DNA of 64,000 nucleotides from Bacillus sp. HSf4 (GCF_029537375.1 NZ_CP120679.1:2530001-2594000), one strand, 5' to 3'; counted from the stretch's first letter, positions 7,898 through 17,321 are shown. Numbers and translations are program-made. Notes: a model not told the origin generated them from the letters alone.

Positions 7898-9520
7898 TTA
7901 AAGCTGCACATTACTAGATAGCAATCTCTGAATTGCAAACTGAAGCAGATCGGGCAGTTTCCCGAATGAAAAAGGCACATGAAGGCGCTCCGTCCATTTA
8001 TGAGGATCTTTGCCGACGGGTCCGATGTTAATAACCGGCACAAAGAGCGCATTCTCTTGTCCGGAAGGCAGTGAATAGCCATGATTAAACAGCGGCATGT
8101 TGTCTGTAAAAGCGGAAATCGACTGTTTTTGCAGCTGAAGATAGCTTAGATCCGAAAGTCCAGGGAAATATTGAATTTCCTGAAACTCAAAGCCGTACCG
8201 CTCCTCCGCATAGTCCGTCACTTCGCCGATCACCTTGCGGATGAGCGGGTCGTCTTTTGAAGAAACGGCAGGGTAGAACGGCGGACTGTAAAATAACACG
8301 ATCATGGGGGTGTCATCTTTGCAGAGCGAAGCCAGGTCGGAAACCAATTTCGTGGAAAAATCGCGATCGCCAAGCTCTCCTCTGTTGGCGAACGCAAAAT
8401 GAAGAATCCGCTCCGCCTCAGCCCTGCCGGCTTTTTCTTTTGCTCTATCCCACAATTCGCCAAAGGTGAGGACGGAGATGGTCCGCTCAATTGGCGTAAA
8501 AGCGGCGAACCGCTGAAAGTCCAGTGCTTTCCGTTCCATATTCGCTTTGATGTTAGCGGCCGCTTTTTTAGCGGTATCCATGAGCAGCTGATGAAGCTCC
8601 TCTGCCGAACGCTTCATCGTCAGCACATTGAACAGCGACACGGCCGTATGCGGAGTCTGTACAGAGTAGGCTTCCTTTAAATCTTTTTGCATCAGATTGA
8701 CCGGAGGAGGTGTCACCTCTCCGTCGACTTCTTCGCAGTAGTCCGCACTTAATTCAAGGAGCCGGTTGATTTCCGATACCATCAAATTCGCGTTCAAGCC
8801 TGAAAACGGCTCGCCTACATGCGTTTCAATCCCTTTGCAGAAAAATCCGGCGAGCACTTTGCCGATGCTTCCCGAATAGACGTAGTGCTTCGGGTCCCCC
8901 GGGTATTGTTCAAACATCGGTTCGGAGTTTAAACAGGATGTATATTGCAGGTCAAATGCTTTTTCCCACGCTTTCAGCGTCGGCACAGCTTCAATCATCC
9001 CCTGTGAATTGACTTCTTCATCCGGTACGGTGATGAGAAGAAGGTTTCCGTCGAACTCGCCGTTCATGGCCCGTTCAAGCATGGATAACTGAACGGTAAG
9101 ACCCGCTTTCATATCCATGCTCCCCCTTCCGAACAGCCACTCGCCGCTTTCCAAGTCTTTTTTGACCCGATCGGGCAGCGATTCTTTTTTTTCCGTCAAT
9201 GCATCCATCAGTTCCGGCGGTTTGCATGCCATGTGCTGAAATTCCCCATAATCCGCTGTATCAACGACATCAAAGTGGCTGATGAGCAGCACCGTATTTT
9301 TTTTCGGCGACTGTTTGACAAGCGCTGTCAAAAACCAGCGTCCGTCTTTCATCGGATGAAGCTTCAAATGCTCCGGATGCTTTTGAAAATATGACCGCTC
9401 CTTTAATACATTGTACATATACTCTGCAAGCGCTACTTCCCCAGCCGTACCGGATATGCTCTCATATTGAATGAGAGAAACGAGCAGCTGCTTTAGTTCC
9501 TCCTCTGTCTGCCATTTCAT
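7898..9520 (-). CDS. yqjN: M20-family peptidase YqjN (RocB-like)
   Basis: This 540-residue metallohydrolase is of the M20/M25/M40 type. Metal-site segments are visible in order: LLISHFDVVD, FGRGSMDMKAG and VPDEEVNSQG with its Glu-Glu pair, and later GLSDLSY. It resembles RocB, an arginine-utilisation protein of unknown reaction, and B. subtilis YqjN, and sits beside proI as in B. subtilis. There is no signal peptide, so it is cytoplasmic. The start follows GAGGAGGCTTGCTTC. The reaction is probably amide hydrolysis of an amino-acid derivative, but the substrate is unknown. Confidence 0.85.
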   Translation of the reverse strand: MKWQTEEELKQLLVSLIQYESISGTAGEVALAEYMYNVLKERSYFQKHPEHLKLHPMKDGRWFLTALVKQSPKKNTVLLISHFDVVDTADYGEFQHMACKPPELMDALTEKKESLPDRVKKDLESGEWLFGRGSMDMKAGLTVQLSMLERAMNGEFDGNLLLITVPDEEVNSQGMIEAVPTLKAWEKAFDLQYTSCLNSEPMFEQYPGDPKHYVYSGSIGKVLAGFFCKGIETHVGEPFSGLNANLMVSEINRLLELSADYCEEVDGEVTPPPVNLMQKDLKEAYSVQTPHTAVSLFNVLTMKRSAEELHQLLMDTAKKAAANIKANMERKALDFQRFAAFTPIERTISVLTFGELWDRAKEKAGRAEAERILHFAFANRGELGDRDFSTKLVSDLASLCKDDTPMIVLFYSPPFYPAVSSKDDPLIRKVIGEVTDYAEERYGFEFQEIQYFPGLSDLSYLQLQKQSISAFTDNMPLFNHGYSLPSGQENALFVPVINIGPVGKDPHKWTERLHVPFSFGKLPDLLQFAIQRLLSSNVQL

Positions 9521-9704
9521 GAAGCAAGCCTCCTCTTCTGATTGCCGAAGATATATTCGAAATCATATGTTGATAAAAATAGAATAATAGACAATTTTAT
9601 TGTACAGAAAATTGGTATATACGGAAACGACTTGAGCAGTTTATATGACGAGGATGGTCCGAATTGGTATAATCGTTTCGAAAACTTACGGGAGGCGAAA
9701 AAGA

Positions 9705-10724
9705 TTGAGTAATCGAAAACTGTTTACACCATGGAGCTTAAAAGGGGTTACAATAAAAAACCGTATCGTCATGTCGCCAATGTGCATGTATTCCTCCCAT
9801 GAAAAGGATGGGAAAGTGCAGCCGTTTCACATGACGCACTACATAACACGCGCCGTCGGACAAGTCGGGCTGATTATGGTTGAAGCCACCGCCGTCAAGC
9901 CTGAAGGAAGAATTTCCGATCAGGATTTAGGAATCTGGGATGACAAACATATCGAAGGCCTGGCCGCTTTAACATCGCAAATCAAACCTTACGGCAGCAA
10001 AACGGCGATTCAGCTGGCTCACGCCGGAAGAAAGTCAGAAGTTGACGGGGCCATCTACGGACCGTCTGCGATTCCTTTTGACGAAAACTCCCGGACACCT
10101 GTTGAAATGACAAAAGATGATATAAAAGACACCGTTCTGGCATTTAAAAAAGGCGCGGAACGCGCGAAAGCGGCGGGCTTTGATATCATTGAAATTCACG
10201 GAGCCCACGGCTATTTGATCAACGAATTTTTATCACCTCTTTCCAACAAGCGCGAAGACGAATACGGCGGATCTCCGGAAAACCGCTACCGCCTGCTTCG
10301 CGAAGTGATCGACGCGGTAAAAGAAGTATGGGACGGTCCTTTATTCGTGCGCGTTTCAGCTTCTGACTATCAGACAAACGGCCTTGATGTAGCCGATTAC
10401 GTCGGCTTTGGCAAATGGATGAAAGAACAAGGCGTTGATTTGATTGACGTCAGCTCCGGTGCAGTCGTACCTGCTAATATCAACGTATTCCCTGGATACC
10501 AGGTCGGCTTCGCCGATACGATCCGTGCACAAGCGGACATTCAAACAGGTGCTGTCGGTTTGATTACAAACGGATTGCAGGCGGAAGAAATTCTCCAAAA
10601 CGGCCGCGCAGACCTCATTTTTGTAGCAAGAGAGCTTCTCAGAGATCCGTATTGGCCAAAAACGGCGGCAAAACAGCTGAATACAGAAATCGAAGGACCT
10701 GTTCAGTACGGCAGAGCCTGGTAA
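9705..10724 (+). CDS. namA: NADPH dehydrogenase NamA (old yellow enzyme, YqjM type)
   Basis: This FMN enzyme reduces activated C=C bonds of enals, enones and quinones with NADPH, and is implicated in detoxification of electrophiles. From the TTG at 9705 it is 339 residues and aligns with YqjM from its first residues (RKLFTP). The frame is open to 9645, but the clear ribosome-binding site GGGAGG is 9 bases before the TTG. YqjM landmarks are present: MSPMCMYSS with the Cys and Tyr that tune the flavin, [29 protein letters not shown], and the C-terminal arginine of QYGRAW. Confidence 0.92.
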   Translation: MSNRKLFTPWSLKGVTIKNRIVMSPMCMYSSHEKDGKVQPFHMTHYITRAVGQVGLIMVEATAVKPEGRISDQDLGIWDDKHIEGLAALTSQIKPYGSKTAIQLAHAGRKSEVDGAIYGPSAIPFDENSRTPVEMTKDDIKDTVLAFKKGAERAKAAGFDIIEIHGAHGYLINEFLSPLSNKREDEYGGSPENRYRLLREVIDAVKEVWDGPLFVRVSASDYQTNGLDVADYVGFGKWMKEQGVDLIDVSSGAVVPANINVFPGYQVGFADTIRAQADIQTGAVGLITNGLQAEEILQNGRADLIFVARELLRDPYWPKTAAKQLNTEIEGPVQYGRAW

Positions 10725-10739
10725 GCAGCAAACTTTAAA

Positions 10740-10774
10740 AAATATCCCGTTTTCCGCGGGATATTTCTTTTTTT
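10740..10774 (+). terminator. Terminator of namA
   Basis: AAATATCCCG / CGGGATATTT forms a 10-base stem followed by TTTCTTTTTTT. Confidence 0.85.
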
Positions 10775-10852
10775 CCATTCCGAGAGAAACGATCCTCCTC
10801 TATTATGCGTCTTTCCTAGTAGAACACCATATACAGAGAGAGGATGACCTCC

Positions 10853-11620
10853 ATGAATCCAAATATTATGGAAAAAACATATACAGTTGAAGGGTGTAGA
10901 TTTCATACAAAACATCGCAAAGGAAACAGTTGCGCCACCATTATCTTTGAAGCGGGCTACGGTTTTTCTTCGGATACATGGGCGCCGATTTTACCGGATA
11001 TAGACGAAGATCTCGGGCTTTTTGCATATGACCGCGCCGGCCTTGGAAAGAGCGGACCGTCCCGCAAAAAAAGGACGGCGGATCAAATGGTGAAGGAGCT
11101 TATAGGGCTCCTGGATGCAGCAGAGGTTAAGCCGCCATACCTGTTTGTCGCCCATTCCTTCGGCGCCGTCATCGCCAGACTTTTCGCAAGCCGTTTTCCC
11201 GATGACGTCGTCGGCATGGTCCTGCTCGACCCCGCATGTGAAGACCAGGAGCGGAAAGTGCTGCCCCTTTTGCCTGAAAAAGCGCGCGAAGACTACTTCA
11301 ATCAATTTTCTCTCGAAGCTTCACATGAAGAATTTGAGCAAAGCCTGAACATGCTGAAACAGGAAGAAGATCATTTAGGGACCATCCCTTTACTCGTCCT
11401 TTCGGCTGGAAAACGGACGCCTGTTATGAAAAAAGCCCATCAAGAATGGCTGAAGCTGCACAGCCGGCTGTTGTCGCTTTCACATCAAAGCGGCTGGATT
11501 CAGGCGAAAAACAGCTCTCATTTGATCCACCTTGATGAGCCCCATATCGTTCAGCTCGCCATTTATGATGTATGGTATGCCGCACAACAGTACGGTTTTA
11601 CGTACCAAACCGCTAATTAA
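10853..11620 (+). CDS. yqjL: Alpha/beta hydrolase YqjL
   Basis: This is a cytoplasmic alpha/beta-hydrolase of 255 residues. The start is the ATG at 10853, because the in-frame ATG nine bases earlier lies directly against the ribosome-binding site GAGAGG. The oxyanion segment is EAGYGFSSDTW, the nucleophile elbow AHSFGA (Ser near residue 106), an acid is probably in the LVLSAGKRTP region, and the His is in NSSHLIHLDEP. The B. subtilis homologue is linked to paraquat resistance and envelope stress; that role is recalled from the family and is not shown here. Confidence 0.85.
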   Translation: MNPNIMEKTYTVEGCRFHTKHRKGNSCATIIFEAGYGFSSDTWAPILPDIDEDLGLFAYDRAGLGKSGPSRKKRTADQMVKELIGLLDAAEVKPPYLFVAHSFGAVIARLFASRFPDDVVGMVLLDPACEDQERKVLPLLPEKAREDYFNQFSLEASHEEFEQSLNMLKQEEDHLGTIPLLVLSAGKRTPVMKKAHQEWLKLHSRLLSLSHQSGWIQAKNSSHLIHLDEPHIVQLAIYDVWYAAQQYGFTYQTAN

Positions 11621-11624
11621 TATA

Positions 11625-11656
11625 AAAAACCAGCAGGTCAGAGACCGCTGGTTTTT
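11625..11656. terminator. Bidirectional terminator between yqjL and rpmG
   Basis: AAAAACCAGC / GCTGGTTTTT forms a 10-base stem with T runs on both strands, lying between convergent genes. Confidence 0.85.
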
Positions 11657-11658
11657 GA

Positions 11659-11808
11659 TTATTTTGTTTCACGATGGATCGTGTATCTTTTCAGACGCGG
11701 GGAATATTTTTTCAATTCCAGCCGGTCCGGGTTCGTGCGTTTATTCTTTGTCGTGATATAATTTCGATCTCCTGTCTCAGTGCATGCCAATGTAATTTTA
11801 ACTCTCAT
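11659..11808 (-). CDS. rpmG: Ribosomal protein L33, cysteine-poor form
   Basis: This 49-residue large-subunit protein ([17 protein letters not shown] at the start, HRETK at the end) is too short for routine ORF lists. Zinc-binding L33 carries two CxxC pairs; here the first is CTET and the second is replaced by YSPRLK, so only one cysteine remains and zinc binding is not expected. The start follows a near-perfect TAAGGAGGATC. Upstream are a TTGACA-16-TATAAT promoter and a palindrome matching the B. subtilis Zur operator. This is the pattern of a zinc-sparing ribosomal protein made when zinc is scarce. Confidence 0.93.
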   Translation of the reverse strand: MRVKITLACTETGDRNYITTKNKRTNPDRLELKKYSPRLKRYTIHRETK

Positions 11809-11825
11809 GCTGATCCTCCTTAAAA

Positions 11826-11838
11826 CGTAATCATTACG
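11826..11838 (-). promoter_or_regulatory. Zur operator upstream of rpmG
   Basis: The palindrome CGTAATCATTACG fits the core of the recalled B. subtilis Zur box (TCGTAATnATTACGA). It lies just downstream of the -10 of the rpmG promoter, where a bound repressor would block initiation. Confidence 0.7.
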
Positions 11839-11842
11839 CTTT

Positions 11843-11870
11843 ATTATACAGGACTGCGGCTTCTTGTCAA
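11843..11870 (-). promoter_or_regulatory. Promoter of rpmG
   Basis: On the minus strand TTGACA (11870-11865) and TATAAT (11848-11843) are both perfect and separated by 16 bases. Confidence 0.8.
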
Positions 11871-11872
11871 CA

Positions 11873-11918
11873 AAAAAAGCTTCTGAAGTTCCTGATTAGC
11901 GGAACAAGAAGCTTTTTT
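11873..11918 (-). terminator. Terminator of rnz
   Basis: AAAAAAGCTTCT / AGAAGCTTTTTT forms the outer stem with an inner GTTCC / GGAAC pairing, followed by a T run on the minus strand. Confidence 0.8.
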
Positions 11919-11927
11919 CACCGTCTG

Positions 11928-12848
11928 TCATCTGTTCACATCAAACTCATAAAAGTCATAAGCCGCCGTGCTGTTTGGAAAAACCTCGCGTGCTTCATCG
12001 ACCAATTCACTGACGCTTTCCCCCTGATATCTGGCGCTGATATGAGTAAGAATCAATGTCTTGGCGCCGGCTTCTTTGGCCGTTTCGGCAGCCTGCTCGG
12101 CTGTGCTGTGATCATAATCACCGGCCAGTTCCCGGTCGCCTTTGGCAAATGTCGCTTCATGCACGAGCACATCAGCTCCCTCCGCCAGCAGTCTTACATT
12201 ATCACATGGCTTCGTATCTCCGGAAAATGCGACTATCCGCCCCTTTTTCGGCGGGCCGATAAAGTCCGGACCATGGATTGTCCGTCCATCTTCCAGTGTC
12301 ACCGTTTCACCGTTTTTCAATTTTTGATAGACCGGTCCCGGGGAAACCCCGATCTCTTTTAAGGCTCCGGCATCAAGAGCCCCGGGTATATCCTTTTCCT
12401 GCACCCGGTATCCGAAAGCCGCTATTCCGTGAGAGACTCGTTTTGCCGTTACGGTAAACTGGTCGTCTTCAAAGATTGTTCCCTCTTCAATCTCCTCGAT
12501 GACCAAAGGATACGTGACATACGTTCCCGTGACTTCGAGCGCGGTTTCAAGAAACGTTTTGATTCCTTTCGGCCCGTAAACGGTCAGGCGGCTCTCCCCT
12601 CCTTGAAAAGAGCGGCTGCTGATGAGGCCCGGCAGTCCGTATACATGGTCCCCGTGAAGATGGGTGATAAAGATTTTTTCGATTTTTCTCGGTTTAATGG
12701 ATGTATGTAAGATTTGATGCTGTGTGGCTTCCCCGCAATCAAACAGCCAGACAGACCGCCGTTCTTCCAAAAGCTTCAGTGCGACAGATGTCACATTTCT
12801 TGTTTTTGCAGGAATACCTGCCCCCGTTCCTAAAAATAATAATTCCAA
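11928..12848 (-). CDS. rnz: Ribonuclease Z
   Basis: This endonuclease removes the 3' trailer of tRNA precursors lacking an encoded CCA. The 306-residue protein is the standard short RNase Z length. Visible motifs are LGTGAGIP at the N-terminus, the zinc motif [13 protein letters not shown] near residues 62-74, a GP-rich exosite arm around residues 160-200, FSGDTKP, HEATF and the final LTHISARY. The start is a TTG with GGAGGAAAG upstream. In B. subtilis this gene (yqjK) also lies beside zwf. Confidence 0.95.
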   Translation of the reverse strand: MELLFLGTGAGIPAKTRNVTSVALKLLEERRSVWLFDCGEATQHQILHTSIKPRKIEKIFITHLHGDHVYGLPGLISSRSFQGGESRLTVYGPKGIKTFLETALEVTGTYVTYPLVIEEIEEGTIFEDDQFTVTAKRVSHGIAAFGYRVQEKDIPGALDAGALKEIGVSPGPVYQKLKNGETVTLEDGRTIHGPDFIGPPKKGRIVAFSGDTKPCDNVRLLAEGADVLVHEATFAKGDRELAGDYDHSTAEQAAETAKEAGAKTLILTHISARYQGESVSELVDEAREVFPNSTAAYDFYEFDVNR

Positions 12849-13009
12849 TATCCTTTCCTCCTGTTGCTGATCAACATCTTACCTACAAGCATACAGGAAG
12901 TCGAAAAAAAAAGAAATGCAGGCCTTTTAGCGTACATTCAGCCTCGATCCTGAGCACAATTCCCCGCCTGTTTTCGGTAAACTTTTCATATGAAATCAGC
13001 TCAAATGTT

Positions 13010-13037
13010 TGCTTTACAGGATTATTAGCTTTAAAAT
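13010..13037 (+). promoter_or_regulatory. Possible promoter of zwf
   Basis: TTGCTT (13010-13015) and TAAAAT (13032-13037) are spaced 16 bases apart, about 40 bases before the zwf start. The -35 is only a partial match. Confidence 0.4.
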
Positions 13038-13079
13038 GAAGAAAATAAACTTATGCTCGAAAAAGTGAGGTACGTTTAG

Positions 13080-14558
13080 TTGAAAAAAGATCAAATGCAA
13101 CCAAAAGCAGTAATCGTTATATTTGGCGCAACAGGGGATTTGGCAAAACGAAAACTATATCCATCCATCCACAGGCTGTATGAAAACGGCCAGATCGGCA
13201 AAGAATTTGCTGTCGTCGGCGTTGGCAGACGCCCGTGGACGAATGAAGACCTCCGCGACACCGTTCAGCAGTCAATTTCGAAATTTCCGTTGAATGAGAA
13301 GGATGTAGATGAGTTCACCTCTCACTTTTACTACCATCCGTTCGATGTGACAAACCCAGGCTCATATCAGGAATTAAACAGCCTGTTGGAAAAGCTTGAA
13401 AGTACATATGATATTCCGAATAACCGGATGTTTTATTTGGCGATGGCGCCTGAATTCTTCGGAACCATCGCGAAGTTTTTAAAATCGGAAGGCGTCACTT
13501 CCACAACAGGATGGTCGCGGCTTGTCATCGAAAAACCGTTCGGCCACGACCTGCCAAGTGCAAAAGCATTGAATCAGGAAATACGCGAAGCATTTACGGA
13601 AGACCAGATTTATCGGATCGACCACTACCTTGGCAAGCAAATGGTGCAAAACATCGAGGTCATCCGCTTCGCCAATGCGATATTTGAGCCGCTCTGGACA
13701 AACCGGTACATCTCGAACATTCAAATTACTTCTAGCGAAGATTTAGGTGTTGAAGACAGGGCGAGGTATTATGAAAAATCGGGTGCGCTGAGAGACATGG
13801 TGCAAAACCATATTCTTCAGATGGTGGCGCTTCTTGCGATGGAACCGCCAATCAAGCTGAATACCGAAGAAATCCGCAGCGAAAAAGTCAAGGTGTTCAG
13901 AGCCCTCCGCCCGGTTCAAAAGGACGAAGTCGATCAATTTTTCGTGCGCGGGCAGTATGATGCAGGTGTGATTGATGACAAGCAGGTTCCCGCCTATCGC
14001 GATGAGCAAAATGTGGCGAAAGACTCCAATACGGAGACATTCGTTGCAGGAAAACTCTTGATCGACAACTTCAGATGGGCCGGAGTGCCGTTTTACATCC
14101 GAACTGGTAAACGAATGCAGAAAAAATCGACGCAGATCGTCGTGCAATTTAAAGATATTCCGATGAACCTTTACTACGGAAACGGAAATACGATGCATCC
14201 AAACCTTTTGGTCATCCATATCCAGCCGGATGAAGGCATCACCCTTCATTTAAATGCGAGAAAGCTTGGCGGCGGCACATTTGCACAGCCGATTAAACTC
14301 GACTACTGCCATAATTGCGGCGACGGGATCAACACGCCTGAAGCTTATGAAAAGCTGATTTTGGACTGTCTGCACGGAGACGCGACAAACTTCGCCCATT
14401 GGGATGAAGTCGCCCTTTCCTGGAGCTTTGTCGATGCGATCTCACAGCATTGGGAAGAGAACAAAACACTTTCTCCAAACTATGAAGCAGGTTCTATGGG
14501 TCCTAAAGCTTCCGACGATCTTCTCGCCAAAGACGGCTTCCATTGGTGGCCGCTTTAA
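13080..14558 (+). CDS. zwf: Glucose-6-phosphate 1-dehydrogenase
   Basis: This catalyses the first oxidative pentose phosphate step, glucose-6-phosphate to 6-phosphogluconolactone with NADP reduction. The 492-residue protein starts at a TTG after GTGAGGT. The cofactor motif is FGATGDLAKRKLYPS near residues 14-28, and the substrate and catalytic motif RIDHYLGKQMVQN is near 180. EKPFGHDLPSA and the C-terminal MGPKASDDLL are family landmarks. With gndA about 18 kb away it supplies both NADPH-forming steps of the pathway. It faces the TRAP gene cluster convergently. Confidence 0.96.
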   Translation: MKKDQMQPKAVIVIFGATGDLAKRKLYPSIHRLYENGQIGKEFAVVGVGRRPWTNEDLRDTVQQSISKFPLNEKDVDEFTSHFYYHPFDVTNPGSYQELNSLLEKLESTYDIPNNRMFYLAMAPEFFGTIAKFLKSEGVTSTTGWSRLVIEKPFGHDLPSAKALNQEIREAFTEDQIYRIDHYLGKQMVQNIEVIRFANAIFEPLWTNRYISNIQITSSEDLGVEDRARYYEKSGALRDMVQNHILQMVALLAMEPPIKLNTEEIRSEKVKVFRALRPVQKDEVDQFFVRGQYDAGVIDDKQVPAYRDEQNVAKDSNTETFVAGKLLIDNFRWAGVPFYIRTGKRMQKKSTQIVVQFKDIPMNLYYGNGNTMHPNLLVIHIQPDEGITLHLNARKLGGGTFAQPIKLDYCHNCGDGINTPEAYEKLILDCLHGDATNFAHWDEVALSWSFVDAISQHWEENKTLSPNYEAGSMGPKASDDLLAKDGFHWWPL

Positions 14559-14567
14559 TACAGCAAA

Positions 14568-14591
14568 ACAGCCTTCAAATATGAAGGCTGT
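14568..14591 (-). terminator. Hairpin, first copy, between zwf and the TRAP genes
   Basis: The 10-base stem ACAGCCTTCA / TGAAGGCTGT is followed by TTTT only on the minus strand, so this copy may end the TRAP transcript. The same stem recurs at 14774-14796. Confidence 0.5.
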
Positions 14592-14773
14592 TCAGATTGT
14601 TGACAAAATCCCAAAACGGATTTTAGTTTTGGGATTTTGTCATCCTTCTTTCAGCGTGATTGAAAACCTTTGCAGTCTAGGAAGGCCGAGCATCGGAGCG
14701 GAGCGAATGTTGCAATTCGTGAGCACCGACGCGCAGGCCTGACAACGAATGCGAAGGTTTGTCGACATGCTGA
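14592..14773. repeat. Structured intergenic element with nested inverted repeats
   Basis: This stretch of about 180 bases is bounded by two copies of the same terminator stem. It starts with a 17-base perfect inverted repeat (TGACAAAATCCCAAAAC at 14601-14617 against 14626-14642). Then come ACCTTTGC and GCGAAGGT arms (about 14667 and 14751) enclosing GAATGTTGCAATTC-type and CGGAGC/GAGCACCG pairings. It has no ORF. It resembles small interspersed palindromic repeats known from Bacillus intergenic regions, but copy number cannot be judged from one window. Confidence 0.55.
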
Positions 14774-14802
14774 ACAGCCTTCAATATGAAGGCTGTTTTT
14801 TT
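14774..14802 (+). terminator. Terminator of zwf (second copy of the stem)
   Basis: ACAGCCTTCA / TGAAGGCTGT is followed by TTTTTT on the plus strand, overlapping the end of the TRAP permease gene. Confidence 0.7.
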
Positions 14803-16783
14803 ACGCTTTTAAAGCCGAAACTTCTTCCGGGCGGCTTCTGTCCCGCTTCCACATGAGCTGAAGGACGAACAGGAGAACGAACATTCCGAGCCCGATCAAA
14901 TCTGTATATCCTTCGGGATAAATCAGCAATAGACCGCTAAGCGCCGCCCATATTCTTTCATACCAAAACACTTTTCTCATCCAGAAGCCGATCATCCCGG
15001 CCCCGATGGCAATCATCCCTGACAATGCGGTCACAATCACCCAGATGATCTCATACCAGTGGGCATCTATCATGAGAAGCTCCGGTGACAGGACGAATAT
15101 ATACGGAATAATAAAAGCGGCGATGGCGAGTTTGGCGGAATTGATTCCGGTTTTGATCGGCTCCCCTCCCGCAACGCCCGCCGCCGCAAAAGCGGCCAGG
15201 GCAACAGGCGGGGTGATGTCCGCCACAATGCCAAAATAAAAGACAAACAGGTGGGCCGACAGATCCGGTACATTCAATAAGATCAAGGCAGGCGCGGCAA
15301 TCGTGGATGTGATCACATAGTTCGCCGTTGTCGGCGACCCCATTCCGAGGATCAAAGCGGCGACCATCGTCAAAAAGAGTGAAGGCAATAATGCGCCGCC
15401 CGCCAAGTCGAGCAGTCCGTTTGCCAGCTTAAGCCCGAGCCCCGTCTTTGTAACGACGCCGACGATAATCCCGGCTGCAGCCGTTGCCGCGGCCACTGAA
15501 AGCGCCATTCTCGCCCCTTCAGCCAAAGCGAGCACAATCCCTTTCAGCCCCAGCCTCGTTTCTTTGTTGAAAAAACCGACAACAATAGCCAGCACGATCG
15601 AGTACAGCGCGGCATGCATGACGATGATTCCCGACATGAGCAGCAAGACGACTGAAATGATCGGCAACAGGAGGTAAATCTTTTTAAATACTTCCTTCCG
15701 ATTCGGCATCTCTTCTTTTGATAGCCCCCGCAACCCCAGGCGCTTCGCTTCAAAATGCGTCATTATCCAAATGCCTGTAAAGTAAAGAACAGCCGGAATC
15801 ATCGCCGCTTTTGCAATATCCCAATACGTAATCCCGCCGCCGATGAATTCCACCATTAAAAAGGCGGCCGCCCCCATAATCGGAGGCATCAGCTGTCCGC
15901 CAGTCGATGCGGACGCTTCAACGGCACCGGCAAACTCCCTTTTATAGCCAAGCTTTTTCATCATCGGAATCGTAAACGACCCCGAAGTGACGACATTGGC
16001 AACGGAGCTGCCGCTGATTGTTCCTTGAAGGGCGCTGGAGAAGATCGCTACTTTGGCGGGCCCGCCCGTGCTCCTTCCGGCGATGGCAACGGCAAGATCG
16101 TTAAAATATTGCCCCACTCCTGTTCGGACGAGAAACGCGCCGAACAAAATAAACAGGAAGATAAAGGTCGAGGAAACAGCAAGAGGCGTTCCCAAGATCC
16201 CTTCTGTCGTAAAATACATCGTTTGGACAAGCCTTTCCAAAGTCAGCCCGTTGTGAGACAGAAACCCCGGCAGATAGGAGCCGTAAAGCCCGTAAAGAAG
16301 AAACAAGCCGGCGATGATCGTAATCGGCAGGCCGACAGCCCTTCTTGTCGCTTCCAATACCAAAAGGACAGCCAGAAGACCGACATAAAAGTCGGTGGTT
16401 GTAATCAGGCCGATGCCGCCGACAATCGTTTTATAATTGATGACCCAGTAGGCGCCGACACCGGCTCCCATAACGGCTAACAGACAATCATACCAGGCCA
16501 CTTTAAACTTGCCGGTTTTCCGCATGCGTTTTGTCGCCGGAAACAAGAGAAAGATCAGACCGAGCGCAAATCCTAAATGGACGGACCTTTGAATTTGAGC
16601 CGGAAAGACCCCGAAAATGGCTGTATATAATTGAAACAATGAAAATGCGAGCAAACCGATAAATGATATGGCCCCCGCCAATCCCTTCAGCTTTCTCGTT
16701 CCCTGTTCCGGATCGTATTTTTCCAGCAGTTCCTGCTGCTCTTTTTCAGAAAGTTCAGCAATGTGCTCCTTTTGCTCAGCCAT
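14801..16783 (-). CDS. TRAP transporter fused permease (TAXI type)
   Basis: This 660-residue integral membrane protein has many hydrophobic helices and combines the small (DctQ-like, N-terminal) and large (DctM-like) TRAP subunits, as is usual for TAXI-type systems. Landmarks are the long GSSVANVVTSGSFTIPMMKK and ASTGGQLMPPIMGAAAFLM segments and, in the second half, GMGSPTTANYV and DITPPVALAAFAAAGVA. It is a secondary, ion-gradient-driven importer dependent on the binding protein encoded two genes upstream. It overlaps the DUF1850 gene by 8 nt. The solute is unknown; related systems handle C4-dicarboxylates, glutamate or other organic acids. Confidence 0.88.
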   Translation of the reverse strand: MAEQKEHIAELSEKEQQELLEKYDPEQGTRKLKGLAGAISFIGLLAFSLFQLYTAIFGVFPAQIQRSVHLGFALGLIFLLFPATKRMRKTGKFKVAWYDCLLAVMGAGVGAYWVINYKTIVGGIGLITTTDFYVGLLAVLLVLEATRRAVGLPITIIAGLFLLYGLYGSYLPGFLSHNGLTLERLVQTMYFTTEGILGTPLAVSSTFIFLFILFGAFLVRTGVGQYFNDLAVAIAGRSTGGPAKVAIFSSALQGTISGSSVANVVTSGSFTIPMMKKLGYKREFAGAVEASASTGGQLMPPIMGAAAFLMVEFIGGGITYWDIAKAAMIPAVLYFTGIWIMTHFEAKRLGLRGLSKEEMPNRKEVFKKIYLLLPIISVVLLLMSGIIVMHAALYSIVLAIVVGFFNKETRLGLKGIVLALAEGARMALSVAAATAAAGIIVGVVTKTGLGLKLANGLLDLAGGALLPSLFLTMVAALILGMGSPTTANYVITSTIAAPALILLNVPDLSAHLFVFYFGIVADITPPVALAAFAAAGVAGGEPIKTGINSAKLAIAAFIIPYIFVLSPELLMIDAHWYEIIWVIVTALSGMIAIGAGMIGFWMRKVFWYERIWAALSGLLLIYPEGYTDLIGLGMFVLLFVLQLMWKRDRSRPEEVSALKA

Positions 16784-17303
16784 TTATCTTCACTCCCCTC
16801 AATTGTTGCAAGACATTTAATTTTTGAACGGACATCCTTGTCCATGAGCCGGGGCGGATATACCGTTTTAATTCATGGACTTTGCCGTTGTACCTGATCC
16901 GGTGGTTCGCCCTGACTCTCCCGATTCTCATATCGATATATGGGAATGTCCGCTTCATATTGGAGATGGTGTATATGCCGTTTTTGATGACGAGCTTTTC
17001 CCCTTCTCCCGCGTTCGCCGGCATTCCGACTGCCGGATCATGATAGCTCAAAGCTGTTTGTCTGATCTTTTTGTTCTCCCATACATACGATTCAACCACC
17101 TTTGTTTTGTGGATGGAATGCGTATAGATCACATCAAAGTTTTTCTTCTTTTGGAGGGGAAGAAAAGCGATGAGATCACCGCTGTCTTCTTTCATGAATA
17201 CAACGGCCGGCTGATATGGTATCAAACATGCTGCAATCGCTATGAAGATAAATGATAATGCGGCCAGCCCTTTCACCAGCTTCTTTTTTCTTATTTTTTC
17301 CAC
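16776..17303 (-). CDS. DUF1850 membrane-anchored protein of TRAP cluster
   Basis: This small protein has one N-terminal transmembrane segment (GLAALSFIFIAIAACLIP) and an outer domain with the DUF1850 pattern THSIHKTKVVE...RYIRPGSWTRMSV. DUF1850 genes commonly sit between the binding protein and permease of TAXI TRAP systems, as here. The frame is open to a TTG at 17384, but a long hairpin (17322-17365) lies in that stretch, so a GTG at 17303 (175 residues) is proposed. No good ribosome-binding site supports either choice. Its role, perhaps assembly or solute hand-over, is unknown. Confidence 0.7.
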   Translation of the reverse strand: MEKIRKKKLVKGLAALSFIFIAIAACLIPYQPAVVFMKEDSGDLIAFLPLQKKKNFDVIYTHSIHKTKVVESYVWENKKIRQTALSYHDPAVGMPANAGEGEKLVIKNGIYTISNMKRTFPYIDMRIGRVRANHRIRYNGKVHELKRYIRPGSWTRMSVQKLNVLQQLRGVKING

Positions 17304-17321
17304 ATCCTCATACCGAACAGA

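Noticed and set aside
13479-14249. Minus-strand frames inside zwf
   Set aside because: Shadow frames of a strongly conserved coding sequence; no start context.
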